From positions 653,237 through 700,736 of the forward strand of contig KV908355.1 of assembly GCA_002005505.1 (NCBI GenBank): 47,500 nucleotides of DNA, given 5' to 3'. Source of the stretch: Botryococcus braunii. Taxonomy: Eukaryota > Chlorophyta > Trebouxiophyceae. Positions 28,054 to 39,087 of the stretch are shown here, piece by piece; position 1 is the first letter of the stretch, and each line of letters opens with the position of its first letter. Below the pieces are notes generated by a model. It ran no database searches. It saw only the letters and a program-made list of their open reading frames with translations, and had not been told where the DNA came from. The position numbers were made by a program, and so were the translations under genes.

Positions 28054-31000
28054 ATGACATCGAAGAAGAAGGGGCAGTCAACGAGTGGGGCGTCAACCTC
28101 AAGCAGCGAGACCACCACCTCTACACCTGTTCGAGAACCCTGCACCCCAAGTACATCAAGGGGGGAAGGTGATGTATTGCCAAAAGTTATTCCCACTCAG
28201 GTTAAAGTACACATCAAACTGAGGGACAAGGGACATAATATTCTGATATGAAAGAGTGCTTATTTGGCAGCCAATGAGGCAAAGGGGTCCCTTCCTGCAG
28301 TGCTGGAGGCCATGCCTGGCACGTTGCATGATGCAGCAGCTCTGTTACTGTTGTATGAATCTGTGCCTGAGGAGTGGCAGGGAGAACTGGCAGAACTGGG
28401 ATCTGCATATGATGCATATGAGTACATATGCAGGAAATTCATTGGTGGACATAATCTTCAGGCAAACATGGACTGGTTGCAAGAAATGGGTCAAGGGATG
28501 AGACACGATGAAACAATTTCCCAATACGTGAATCGCATGCTCAATCTCAAAGCCTGCCTCCACAGAAATAATCATCATCTGATGGATGGCTTTGTAGCGA
28601 CCCAAATAGTGCAGGGTCTCCCTGAGGCAGCTAAGGAGCCTGGCAGCCTGTCCACAGCCGTCGCATCTCCACTCAACAAACTGGCTGAATTACTACGTAC
28701 CACTGCAGCGGCCCTGGGCTTTGATGAGACAGCTCCCCGCCAGCCCAGAGTCCTGGCCATCACCCCAAGCACTAGTGGAGCCAGCAACCCGCCAGCAGCA
28801 AGTGCAGCAACTGCTCAGCAGTCTTCAAGTGCATCTGATCCCAAGGGAGTTTGCAACTACTGCAATAAAAAGGGCCATTATTGGAGAGACTGCAGAAAGA
28901 GGCGCAGGGACGAGGAGACCCAGAGGAACGTGGTGGCAGCAGTCCAGCAACTGCAAGGCATGTGGCCTCAGGGCCAGCCACCTGTGGGTGGACACCATCC
29001 TCCAGTAGCCCAACTGGCCCATCATGGTGCAGATGCCTTCCCTGCTTGGTTCCAGCCTCCTGCTCCACCTCCACCTCCTCCTGAAGGTATGCTGTACACA
29101 ATATCCCACAATGTCCTGGACAGTACGATCAGTAAACCCTTACAGCACTCCTGGCTGGTTGACAGTGGGGCATCGGTCCACCTAGTAAATGACGTGGCAT
29201 TGCTGCATAATCCTATCATCCATGCCAAACCAATTCCCCTGCACTTGGCTACCTCTGATGCCACTTGTTGTATTATTGCATCTGGGTCAGTCTGTATTTT
29301 GAGCCCGCAACGCTTTTCCTTCTGGATCCATCATGTGCAGTGTGTCCCCTCAGCTACCACCAACATCCTGTCAGTATCTGCTGCCCTTAGGGATGGTGCA
29401 GTATTCCAAACAGACAATGTGGGTGCCTTTTCGTATGTCAGTGGACCAAACCACTGGAGAGCTCAGGTCACTGCAGAGATGGGACTGTACTACATTCATA
29501 GTGTAGTTGCAGTGAGAGGGACCAGCACATCGAAGCATGCAGCCAGTGCAACCAAACAGTCAAAATCCAGTATCTTGTCGCACAGCTGTGCCAAACGTTA
29601 CTTATGGCATAGCAGAATGGGACACCCTGGAGAAACGTGGATGCAGCGTCTTGCTAAGGAGAACCTGGTGACTGGGATTGACACCTCCCTCTCTCCCTGC
29701 ACTGATTGCCCGGTACACTGTGAAGCATGTATTGAAGGAAAGACTGCCAGACCCTCTTTCGGAACCAGTACCAGACCTGCCTTGGAACCTCTGGACCGAG
29801 TACACATAGACACTGTGGGTCCCATTACACCCGCAGCCATTACTGGTGAACGTTTGTGGGTTACTATACTAGATGAAGCCTCTCAGTGGAAAGCAGTTAT
29901 CCCAGTAAAGTCCAAAGACACCATCAGTGCAGCTGTCAGGGACTTACTTGTTTACTGGCAGACGCAACGAAAAACCACTGTGAAGTGTGTCAGATGTGAC
30001 AGAGGAACTGAATTTATTAATGCTCGGTTCAAGGAGTTCTGTGCCTCCCAGGGGACTAAGCTGGAGACCTCTGCCCCCTACACCCCACAGCAGAATGGAG
30101 TGGCTGAACGAGCCAACCGAACCCTGAAGGAAACAACCCGGACTATCCTGGCCTTTGCTGCTGCCAGTCCCACCCTCTGGAAAGAAGCCCTGGAGACAGC
30201 ATGCACCTTGCTCAACATGGGCCCAAGTACAGGCAGGGACCTTACCCCCTTTGAATTATTCTGGGGATATAAGCCTGATGTCTCACTTCTGCGCACATGG
30301 GGCTGCCTTGCATATGTGCATATCCCAGATGTCCAGAGGCCAGTCTTTGCACCAAAAACTGTGCCAGGAATGCTCACCGGTTATTCAGCCTCCTCCAAAG
30401 CCTATAATATATACATGGGTGGGGGTATATGGCGAGAAAGCAGAGATGTCATCTTTGTGGAGCACCTCAGAGGGGCCTCTCGTATTGGTCTCAGTGTGAC
30501 TCCCGCTCAGTCTGAGGAATTTCTGTGCCCTGTTCCCTCTGGAACCAGCACTTCCAAACAGCACCCAGAGCCAGTTACTGTATCCTGTGAAGACGACAGT
30601 GAGGCAGAGATCCAGGACTCGTCCGTTGAGACATTGCACCCTCACATTTCCCAGAAAGACGCAGACTCAGAATGTCCAGGACCCTCTGGGAAGGCTGAGC
30701 CCAAGCCTGACCCCCAGAGATCCACTGCTCCCGTGGAGATCCGAAGGACCATCGAAGCAACTCTGGACCTGGCCCGCGGCGCTCATTCGGACTCGGGCCT
30801 ACAGCAACAAATGATGCGAGCTCAAGAGACTCTCAGGCCAACCAGCCTGGAGAATTCCAATTTGGCTGCTGATGGGCTGACAAGAGCTCAGAGGCATGAG
30901 CAACGAACACTTGCAAGAGAACTCCTGCTGTCACAGGAGATGGGAGTGAGCAGAGACAAAGTGGGGCTAACAGAAAGTGACACACAGTCACCGGGACCAG

Positions 31001-31942
31001 GGGAAGTGCAGGTAGATGGGTGCCAGTCTGAGAGCTCTGATTTTCATGTTAGTGATGAGAGGGGGGCAGCCACAATCATGACTGCAAATGGTCCCAGGGA
31101 GCTGAGTTGCACGGGTGGGTCCTGTCCAGTGAATGAGCTTCATGTCAGCGGTGAGACTTGTGTGGAAACGTCTGGCTCTCCCCATCAGTGGCGTGGACTG
31201 GTAGGGGAAGGTGGTGACAGCCACAGTCCTGAGGAGAGACATTCCACTCTCTCGGAAACAGCCAGAAATGTCTGTGAGAGCAGTACTGGGTCTGCATCCC
31301 AGTACTTGTGTGAGAGCCGAGAAGAGGAGGTGAATCAGGTGCACAGACAGTGTGTGGTACCACCAAATTACAAGTGCAGCCTGAGAGGTACCTGTGTATG
31401 GGAGAAGGATGTAAGGGATGAGAGGTCACAGACTCTTGTGACACAACGTGGAAGTCAGAGACAAACAAGTCAAGAAAGGGAGGGGAAGCAAAGGGGCGAC
31501 CAGAGCCTACCTCCCCCTGCCTGTGAGAGCCCTCAAGAGCCTGAGCTTGAGAGGATGTGTAAGCGTGTGGATGTGGAGGTGAACCGGAAGCTCAGACAAT
31601 GTGAGAAACATCCTGACTATGGATGCTTCCCGGGAGGTACCTGTGTCTGGGAGGAAGATGTGAGCGTGCAAGACAACAAGTTGAGCAGTGCGAAGTGTGA
31701 ATCCAAGAGAGAGAGAAGCATGAGAGAAAGCTCTGATACCACTGAGAGAAAACTAGCTGTAGTGCGGCGAGTGTCAGTGGAAGAGTAGTGGGTTCTGAGG
31801 GTGCAACCAACGATTCTCCCAAGGGTAAGGGAGAGGAGGGGAAGCACACTGGTGTTAGATTTGGTAAAATCCATGTTCCTCTAATTTAAGAGAAGCTCAG
31901 ATGTCTCCTCAGTGGGAATACTGGAAGGCTGCGATGCAAGAA
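28054..31942 (+). CDS. Element B Gag-protease-integrase, interrupted
   Basis: Starts MTSKKKGQSTSG. In-frame TGA at 28249-28251 replaces a Trp present in C; the long frame reopens to 31788 (1174 codons from 28264). Gag has knuckle CNYCNKKGHYWRDC (about 28852-28893), protease WLVDSGASVHLVND (about 29152-29193), GAG-pre-integrase LWHSRMGHPGETWMQRL (29604) with CEACIEGK, and integrase D-D-E motifs VHIDTVGPI (29803), DRGTEFINARF (29998) and QNGVAERANRTL (30091). The linker carries two Cys-rich repeats (31325-31410, 31570-31665). Frame breaks near 31785 and 31890 precede the C insertion at 31942. Confidence 0.88.
31938..31942. other. Target-site duplication of element C (left)
   Basis: AAGAA here and at 39083-39087 flank element C inside the gag-pol of B. 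Confidence 0.95.
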
Positions 31943-32633
31943 TGAAATATTCTGGGCTTGGCGTATCCTGCATGGTGGCGGCACGGAGGGTGTTAGACGA
32001 TGTCCTCCTACTTGTGCGTTGTTAAGTAGGCACGGACATATACAAGTCAAGGACTGGTTAGCAACTGATTGATAGACACCCGGAGTGCCACTATAGTTCC
32101 AACCAAGTGTTACAATATCTCTCATCTCTCCTAACAAGGTGACGCAGTTCAAACACGCCTAACCTGCTCTCACCCAGGTCGTGTTCATTACTTTGTCCGA
32201 TGAGCTAAACTCAACTCTATATGTCTAACATGTTCTAACAATGTTCATCTGAGTGCTAAATCCAGGAATACAATAAGGATTAAGTCACCTGCATGGTGGC
32301 GGCACGGAGGGTGTTAGACGATGTCCTCCTACTTGTGCGTTGTTAAGTAGGCACGGACATATACAAGTCAAGGACTGGTTAGCAACTGATTGATAGACAC
32401 CCGGAGTGCCACTATAGTTCCAACCAAGTGCCTTCCCTATCCGTGCTTGCCCCATATGCCTCCTTTCTACAAACGTGTCTGTAACTTGCGTTATGATAGT
32501 CTTCGTTCAAATGCATGTATTGCCTGGCAGAACTCAGGGTTCTGCCTCTCTTTCCTAATTGGTATTGTCTTCATACGGAGACTTGCCATTATTACTCCTC
32601 TGAGGGAAAGGCATAAAATTAATTAACACAACA
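31943..32633 (-). repeat. 3' LTR of element C
   Basis: On the element strand: leader copy 1 32429-32289, 180-bp segment 32288-32109 ending in TGTAAC (signal at 32114-32110), leader copy 2 32108-31968, terminal 25 bp. Confidence 0.95.
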
Positions 32634-32651
32634 CTTCCCCTTGCCTTTACC
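32634..32651 (-). promoter_or_regulatory. Polypurine tract of element C
   Basis: Minus strand 'ggtaaaggcaaggggaag' directly before the 3' LTR. Confidence 0.85.
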
Positions 32652-35600
32652 TCACAGAAACTTGGCCAGTCCCAGTGAGTTACGATGTCCCAGAAACACT
32701 TGTCTAACTAGTGGTTTGGTAAAAATGTCAGCCACATTTCTAGCAGATTGAATGTACTTGAATTCAACCTGCCCCTTTGCAATAGCTTCACGTGCGAAAT
32801 GACAGCTAATTGCAATATGCTTTGTGTGTTTGGAGTACACCGGATTCCTCAGGTGGTTTATACACCCTTGGTTGTCACAATGAATCTTCACTATCCACGG
32901 TAACACTCCAATTTCCTCCAGGAAACCTCTCAGCCAATTTGCTTCCTTCACAACAGCACTTGCTGCCATGAATTCAGCCTCCACTGTTGAAGTGGCAACA
33001 GCAGATTGCTTTTTACTTCCCCACACTACTGCTCCTCCAAACACAGTGAGGACAAAGCCAGTGGTAGAGAAGCGATGATCCTGATCACCTCCATAGTCGG
33101 CATCCACATAGCCTTCTAGCTCTATCTCCCCCCCTCCGAGAGTTAGAACCAAATCTCGGGTTCCTTTCAGATACTTCAACACACGGATGGCTTCATTCCA
33201 ATGTGCTGTGGTGGGAGATATGCGATAACGAGACAATACACCTACTGCCTGAGCTATATCGGGACGTGTGGTGTTGGCTATATACAGAAGAGACCCTACT
33301 AACTCACAGTAACGGTGACCTGGAGGTAGTGGACTGCCAGCACCAATGCTGTCGCTCCCATCTCTCGGTGCAGGCCTTTGGGACATTACGAAATCTTTTG
33401 TCATGGGAGTATCAGGTCCCACTGACTCAAGATCCAAGCCAAATTTCTCTACAAGTGCATCGATTTTAGGGATGCAACTCAGGGTGATCAGCCCTTTATC
33501 TCTATCTCTCATCACTTGACATCCCAAGAAATCCTTCACTTCCCCAAGATCATGGATGGTGAATTCTTTCTTGAGAAGTCCCTTCACTCTCTCGATTTCT
33601 GACATGCCCTTGGAAACTATCAGAAGATCATCAACATAGATCAGCACATAGGACTTTCCTCCATCAGTAGAGCATCTCACATACACTCCCGCATCACTCT
33701 TGCACACCTCATACCCCATGACTTCAAGTTTGTCATTCAGGGTTTTGTGCCAGGCACGTGGAGCCTGCTTCAGGCCATACAACGCCTTTCTCAATCGGCA
33801 CACAATATTCTTATCACCATTCTCAAAGCCAGGAGGTTGCGTTACATATACTTCCTCCTCGAGCTCACCATTCAGAAAGGCGGTCTTAACGTCCACCTGA
33901 TGAATTTCACAGCCCTCTCTTGCAGCAACAGCAAGCAGAGCTCTTCTAGCTCCATAGCTACTAGTAGGAGCAAAGACCTCCATCACATCCACTCCAGGGA
34001 TTTGTCTGCATCCCTGTGCCACTAATCTGGCCTTGAATCTCACAACATTGCCATGTGCATCCATTTTCACTGAAAATATCCAGTGAACTGGAATAACCTT
34101 ATGTCCACGAGGTCTCGGAACATACTCCATGACCTCATGAGTATCTAGAGAATTTTGCTCTTCCTGCATAGCTGCCTTCCAGTATTCCCACTGGGGAGAC
34201 ATCTGTGCTTCTCTCAAATTAGAGGGAACGTGAATTTTCCCAAATCTGACACCTGTGTGCTTTTCCTCTGAATTGCCTGATTTTCTCTCACTTTGTCCAG
34301 AACCCACTACTCTTCCACTGACACTCGCTGAGTTACACATCACAGGCTCTCCAGTAGAAGTAGAATGCTCTCTCATAGCACGCTCTCGCTTGGACTCACA
34401 CTTGGCTTTGCACAAGTTACTCTGCTCATCCCTCACATCATCCTCCCATGCACAGGTACCTCTCGGACAGTCTTTGTAATTTGGAATCCCTTCACATTGT
34501 CCAGACTTCCGATTCACCTCCTCAGACACACTCTGACATGCCTGCAAGAGTTCAGACTCTTCAGGTCTCTCACAAGCAACATCGGGATATGGCAGAGTGT
34601 CTGCATACTTCCCCTGATTTATGTGATCCACATGCCTCTCAGACCGACTGCATGTCACTGTTGGGAGTGACCTCACATCTCTGACATCACTCTCCCAGGC
34701 ACAGGTACCTCTCAGTGAGCACTTGTAATTTGGTCTGTCTCCACAATGTCTGTGCTCCTGATTCACCTCCTCCTCTCGTCCCTTACATGGAGTCAAGGAT
34801 GCAGATCCTGTCTCCCGCTCACAATCATGTTTGGCTGGTGCAGAGAAAGCATATGATGCTTCCTCTGACCGGTGGCTGCCACCACAGTCCCGTCCAGGAG
34901 TGCTCTGACTGGACGGGTTGCCAGAAGAACTCTGCATGGTCACATCTCTTACATTTCTCTCAGTCACTGAACAAGACCCACCCATACTGCTCAGCTCCCC
35001 GGGACCATTTGCAGCTTTGCATGTAGCTGCCCCCCTCACTGCACTCACATGCAATTCATGCCCCTCATGTGAATCACCCTCTAGCTGCACTTCCCCTGGT
35101 CCCTGTGACAGAGAGTCACATTCAGTCAACCCCTCTCGCTCTCTGCTCTCTCCCTTCTCCTGTGGCAGCAGGAGGTCTTTGGCGGCAGTGCGTTGTTCGT
35201 GTCGTTGAGCCCGGGTCAGGCCATCCAATTGGTGGTTGCGGCAATCAGACCTAGTTGGTCTGAGGACCTCCTGGGCTCGCTCCATCTGCGGTCGAAGGTG
35301 GGAGTCCTGTCTCACTCCTCTGGCTAAGTCCTGTACTGCCTCCAGGGTTTGATCCATCTCCACTGGGTCACACAGTCTTCTGGATTCAGGCTCGGGCTCA
35401 GCCTCACTGGGGGGTCCTGTGACAGGCTGTGTGGGGAGGTTGCTGGAGGCTGGCAGGTACTCAGGCTCACTGTGTGGGTCATCAAGATCTGTCTCAAGGC
35501 TGATGTTGGTTGTGCCAGGGGAGGTGCCGGGAAAGACTGGGGGAGTGTCACTTGCAGAGGGCTCAGGACACAGAAACTCTGTAGACTGTGTTGAGGAAAC

Positions 35601-38054
35601 GCTCATGCCAACCCGAGAGGCTCCCCTGAGGTGCTCCACGAAAACCACATCTCTGCTCTCCTTCCAGATACCCCCTCCCACATAGATCCGATAGGCTTTG
35701 GAGGAGGCTGAGTAACCAGTAAGCATCCCTGGCACAGTTTTAGGGGAAAACACAGAGCGCTGGACATCAGGAATGTGCACAAAGGCCAAGCAACCCCAGG
35801 TACGCAGTGGGGTTACATTTGGTTTGTAGCCAAAAAATAATTCTGATGGCGTGCGGTCCCTCCCGGTACTGGGACCCATGTTCAGTAGGGTGCATGCAGT
35901 TTCCAGGGCCTCCTTCCACAACGTTGGACTGGCAGCTGCAAAAGCCAGAAGAGTCCTGGTACGTTCCTTGAGGGTGCGATTGGCTCTTTCAGCCGCTCCA
36001 TTCTGTTGCGGGGTGTAAGGAGCTGAGGTCTCCAATTTAGTCCCCTGGGATGCACAAAATTCTTTGAACGTGGCATTCAGAAATTCAGTTCCACGGTCAC
36101 ACCGGACACACTTCACTTTGGTTTTCTTCTGGGTCTGCCAGTATAGAATGAGGTCCCTCACAGCAGCACTGATGGCATCTTTGGACTTCACAGGCAGGAC
36201 CGCCTTTAACTGAGATGACTCATCCAAAGCAGTCACCCAGTAACGTTCACCAGTTACTGCAGCAGGAAAAATGGGGCCCACAGTGTCAATATGTACTCTG
36301 TCAAGTGGTTCAACAGCTGGTCTACTGCTTATTCCAAATGGAGGCCGAGACGTCTTTCCCTCAATACATGCTTCACAGTAGACTGGACAATTGGAGCAGG
36401 GACATAGGGATGTATCAAGTCCCGAGACCAGGTCCTCATTGGTTAGGCGCTGCATCCATGTTTCACCTGGATGTCCCATTCTGCTATGCCAGAGGTATCG
36501 TCTGGCACAGTTGTGTGAGTTTTGGGTGGGGGTTTTGGACTTCACAGCAGCTGAAATTCTTCTGTGGTTAACACTGGGACTCAGAGCTACAACTTGATGA
36601 ATATAAAATAGCCCTTTCTCTGCACTGATCCGAGACCTCCAGCTGTTTGGACCACAGACTTCAGTGAACGCTCCAACATCATCTGTGCGAAAGACTGCCC
36701 CATCCCGCAATGCTGCAGATACTGACAGTATGTTTGAGGTTGCAGAAGGAACACACTGAACATGATGTATCCACAGGGGAACTCCCACTCGACTGAGGAT
36801 GCAGACAGAGCCTGATGCTACAATTCCTCCAGTGGCATCTGAAGTGGCCAGATGTAATGGGATGGGTTTGGCATGCACAGTTGGATTATGTAGTAGGGTC
36901 ACATCATTCACCAGATGTACAGATGCTCCACTGTCCACCAGCCAGGATTGCAGAGACGAATTTCTGACAGGAGTCTTCAGGATGTTGAGGGAAATTATGT
37001 ATGGCATACCTCCAGGTGGTGGAGGTGGGGGAGCTGGGGGTTGGAACCATGCCGGAAAGGCATCCAGTCCAGGGTGCGCCAGCTGGGCTGCAGGAGGGTG
37101 TGGGCCACCCATATGTGGAGGTCCCTGTGGCCACATTCCCTGCAATTGTTGGACCGCTGCCACTACGTTCCGTTGGGTCTCCTCGTCCCGCTTCCTCTTT
37201 CGACAGTCCCTCCAGTAATGCCCCTTCTTATTGCAGTAGTTGCAGATGCCCTTAGTCTCGGACTTGGCCTCAGAGACAGTTGGTTGGGCCTGCTGATGGA
37301 CTGCACTGGCAGCTGGTGGGGTATTGGCTCCACTGGAGCCTTGTCCAAGAGCCAAAACCCTTGGTTGGCGAGGAGCATATTCATCAAAACCCACTGCAGC
37401 TGCTGTGTTGCGCAGAAGTCCAGCCAGCTTCTCCAGGGGTTGTGCTGCAGCAGTTGTGATCATTCCTGGCTCTTTAGCTGCATCAGGCAAGCCCTGCACA
37501 ATCTGGGTTGCAACGTGTGCATCCAGTAGAGCATGGTTGTTCCTGTCAAGGCATGCCTTCAGGTTGATCATTCTGTTGACATATTGCGAAATCGTCTCGT
37601 CATGTTTCATTCCCTGGCTCATTTCTTGGAGCCAATCTGCATTGGCCTCGATATTATATCCACCAATAAACTTTCTGCAGATGAACTCATATGCATCATA
37701 AGCAGAGGGCAGATTAGACAGAGGTCCCAGCCATTCCTCTGGGACTGACTCATAAATCAGTAACATTGCGGCTGCGTCATGTGCTGTACCAGGCATAGCC
37801 TCCAGGATGGCAGGCAAAGACCCTTTTGACTCATTTGCTGCCAAAAATGCATTCTTCCAAACAATAATATTTGTCCCCCGTTCCTTCAGTTTTATGTGTA
37901 CCTTGACATTTGTTGGGATAATCTTGGGCAGCTCATCTCCGCTGCCTCTTGAGGTGCTGGGAGTACACGGTTCTCTGATGGGTGTGGATGAGGCTGGTTC
38001 ACTGCTTGACGTTGATGCTCCACTAGCTGATGATCCTTTCTTCTTGGAAGTCAT
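32652..38054 (-). CDS. Element C Gag-Pol polyprotein (1800 aa)
   Basis: One open frame from ATG 38054. Approximate residues: Gag 1-290 with knuckle CNYCNKKGHYWRDC (~270); aspartic protease WLVDSGASVHLVND (~371); GAG-pre-integrase YLWHSRMGHPGETW (~515) and CEACIEGK; integrase triad VHIDTVGPI (~591), DRGTEFLNATF (~653), NGAAERANRTL (~685); a ~480-residue linker with two Cys-rich repeats (34440-34530, 34680-34770); RT from ~1315 with LIYVDDLLIVSK (~1473); RNase H GYVDADYGGDQDHRFSTTGF (~1650) to ADIFTKPLV (~1778). Gag and Pol are in one frame, as usual for copia. All catalytic residues are present. Confidence 0.95.
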   Translation of the reverse strand: MTSKKKGSSASGASTSSSEPASSTPIREPCTPSTSRGSGDELPKIIPTNVKVHIKLKERGTNIIVWKNAFLAANESKGSLPAILEAMPGTAHDAAAMLLIYESVPEEWLGPLSNLPSAYDAYEFICRKFIGGYNIEANADWLQEMSQGMKHDETISQYVNRMINLKACLDRNNHALLDAHVATQIVQGLPDAAKEPGMITTAAAQPLEKLAGLLRNTAAAVGFDEYAPRQPRVLALGQGSSGANTPPAASAVHQQAQPTVSEAKSETKGICNYCNKKGHYWRDCRKRKRDEETQRNVVAAVQQLQGMWPQGPPHMGGPHPPAAQLAHPGLDAFPAWFQPPAPPPPPPGGMPYIISLNILKTPVRNSSLQSWLVDSGASVHLVNDVTLLHNPTVHAKPIPLHLATSDATGGIVASGSVCILSRVGVPLWIHHVQCVPSATSNILSVSAALRDGAVFRTDDVGAFTEVCGPNSWRSRISAEKGLFYIHQVVALSPSVNHRRISAAVKSKTPTQNSHNCARRYLWHSRMGHPGETWMQRLTNEDLVSGLDTSLCPCSNCPVYCEACIEGKTSRPPFGISSRPAVEPLDRVHIDTVGPIFPAAVTGERYWVTALDESSQLKAVLPVKSKDAISAAVRDLILYWQTQKKTKVKCVRCDRGTEFLNATFKEFCASQGTKLETSAPYTPQQNGAAERANRTLKERTRTLLAFAAASPTLWKEALETACTLLNMGPSTGRDRTPSELFFGYKPNVTPLRTWGCLAFVHIPDVQRSVFSPKTVPGMLTGYSASSKAYRIYVGGGIWKESRDVVFVEHLRGASRVGMSVSSTQSTEFLCPEPSASDTPPVFPGTSPGTTNISLETDLDDPHSEPEYLPASSNLPTQPVTGPPSEAEPEPESRRLCDPVEMDQTLEAVQDLARGVRQDSHLRPQMERAQEVLRPTRSDCRNHQLDGLTRAQRHEQRTAAKDLLLPQEKGESREREGLTECDSLSQGPGEVQLEGDSHEGHELHVSAVRGAATCKAANGPGELSSMGGSCSVTERNVRDVTMQSSSGNPSSQSTPGRDCGGSHRSEEASYAFSAPAKHDCERETGSASLTPCKGREEEVNQEHRHCGDRPNYKCSLRGTCAWESDVRDVRSLPTVTCSRSERHVDHINQGKYADTLPYPDVACERPEESELLQACQSVSEEVNRKSGQCEGIPNYKDCPRGTCAWEDDVRDEQSNLCKAKCESKRERAMREHSTSTGEPVMCNSASVSGRVVGSGQSERKSGNSEEKHTGVRFGKIHVPSNLREAQMSPQWEYWKAAMQEEQNSLDTHEVMEYVPRPRGHKVIPVHWIFSVKMDAHGNVVRFKARLVAQGCRQIPGVDVMEVFAPTSSYGARRALLAVAAREGCEIHQVDVKTAFLNGELEEEVYVTQPPGFENGDKNIVCRLRKALYGLKQAPRAWHKTLNDKLEVMGYEVCKSDAGVYVRCSTDGGKSYVLIYVDDLLIVSKGMSEIERVKGLLKKEFTIHDLGEVKDFLGCQVMRDRDKGLITLSCIPKIDALVEKFGLDLESVGPDTPMTKDFVMSQRPAPRDGSDSIGAGSPLPPGHRYCELVGSLLYIANTTRPDIAQAVGVLSRYRISPTTAHWNEAIRVLKYLKGTRDLVLTLGGGEIELEGYVDADYGGDQDHRFSTTGFVLTVFGGAVVWGSKKQSAVATSTVEAEFMAASAVVKEANWLRGFLEEIGVLPWIVKIHCDNQGCINHLRNPVYSKHTKHIAISCHFAREAIAKGQVEFKYIQSARNVADIFTKPLVRQVFLGHRNSLGLAKFL

Positions 38055-38323
38055 AATTCCCCAGTTGTCTTATAACTCCAGTACTCGCAAGGTAGCAGCA
38101 AGATCTTACTTCTGAACCAGGTGGGTTGAGCTAACGGACAGCCAACGTGAAGGTGAAAGATGTAGTCTTTGACGATAAAGGCTCTCTCGTCAGGATTGCG
38201 GTCTCCACGTTGTCCTCCTTCTCTGATTAGTTCGTTGTATGACGGAGGTCCTGATCTCAAGCGCGCTGGAACGTTGAGGTTGGTGGTCTTCCTGGCTGTT
38301 TGCTTTGTCCGCTTCTTCGCCAT
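38051..38323 (-). CDS. Element C pre-gag ORF with histone H3-tail-like N terminus
   Basis: 90 residues starting MAKKRTKQTARKTT; RTKQTARK is identical to histone H3 residues 2-9, and the next two (TT for ST) are conservative. It is followed by NVPARLRSGPPSYNELIREG and DERAFIVKDYIFHLHV, shared with B. No known domain. It lies between PBS and gag, and its stop overlaps the gag ATG (ATGA), which suggests re-initiation or coupled translation. Compared with B the last ~110 residues are missing, replaced by a short different tail containing a GTAAGA donor-like site. Role inferred only: a chromatin-binding or histone-mimic accessory peptide. Confidence 0.6.
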   Translation of the reverse strand: MAKKRTKQTARKTTNLNVPARLRSGPPSYNELIREGGQRGDRNPDERAFIVKDYIFHLHVGCPLAQPTWFRSKILLLPCEYWSYKTTGEL

Positions 38324-38373
38324 TCACAGTCTAGTGAGCTCCGATTTAGGCGCCACCCACTCTCAGCATCCGA

Positions 38374-38391
38374 GCCCGTGGGCCCATAACC
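38374..38391 (-). promoter_or_regulatory. Primer-binding site of element C, half-tRNA-iMet type
   Basis: Minus strand reads 'ggttatgggcccacggg' immediately after the 5' LTR, sharing GGTTATGGGCCCAC with element B. Confidence 0.78.
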
Positions 38392-39082
38392 TGAAATATT
38401 CTGGGCTTGGCGTATCCTGCATGGTGGCGGCACGGAGGGTGTTAGACGATGTCCTCCTACTTGTGCGTTGTTAAGTAGGCACGGACATATACAAGTCAAG
38501 GACTGGTTAGCAACTGATTGATAGACACCCGGAGTGCCACTATAGTTCCAACCAAGTGTTACAATATCTCTCATCTCTCCTAACAAGGTGACGCAGTTCA
38601 AACACGCCTAACCTGCTCTCACCCAGGTCGTGTTCATTACTTTGTCCGATGAGCTAAACTCAACTCTATATGTCTAACATGTTCTAACAATGTTCATCTG
38701 AGTGCTAAATCCAGGAATACAATAAGGATTAAGTCACCTGCATGGTGGCGGCACGGAGGGTGTTAGACGATGTCCTCCTACTTGTGCGTTGTTAAGTAGG
38801 CACGGACATATACAAGTCAAGGACTGGTTAGCAACTGATTGATAGACACCCGGAGTGCCACTATAGTTCCAACCAAGTGCCTTCCCTATCCGTGCTTGCC
38901 CCATATGCCTCCTTTCTACAAACGTGTCTGTAACTTGCGTTATGATAGTCTTCGTTCAAATGCATGTATTGCCTGGCAGAACTCAGGGTTCTGCCTCTCT
39001 TTCCTAATTGGTATTGTCTTCATACGGAGACTTGCCATTATTACTCCTCTGAGGGAAAGGCATAAAATTAATTAACACAACA
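38392..39082 (-). repeat. 5' LTR of element C
   Basis: On the element strand: TGTTGTGTT at 39082, leader copy 1 38878-38738 (ends CATGCAG|GTGACT), 180-bp segment 38737-38558, leader copy 2 38557-38417, then GATACGCC to TTTCA at 38392. Confidence 0.95.
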
Positions 39083-39087
39083 AAGAA

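Larger units (their letters stand above)
31943..39082 (-). mobile_element. Copia LTR retrotransposon C (innermost, apparently intact)
   Basis: 7140 bp on the minus strand. Two 691-bp LTRs look identical throughout. TSD AAGAA. PBS, pre-gag ORF, one uninterrupted 1800-codon gag-pol and PPT are all present. It is the youngest layer and possibly autonomous, related to B. Confidence 0.96.

Noticed and set aside
35324..35600. Plus-strand ORFs opposite the element C gag-pol
   Set aside because: Shadow frames of the 1800-codon minus-strand polyprotein; no independent support.
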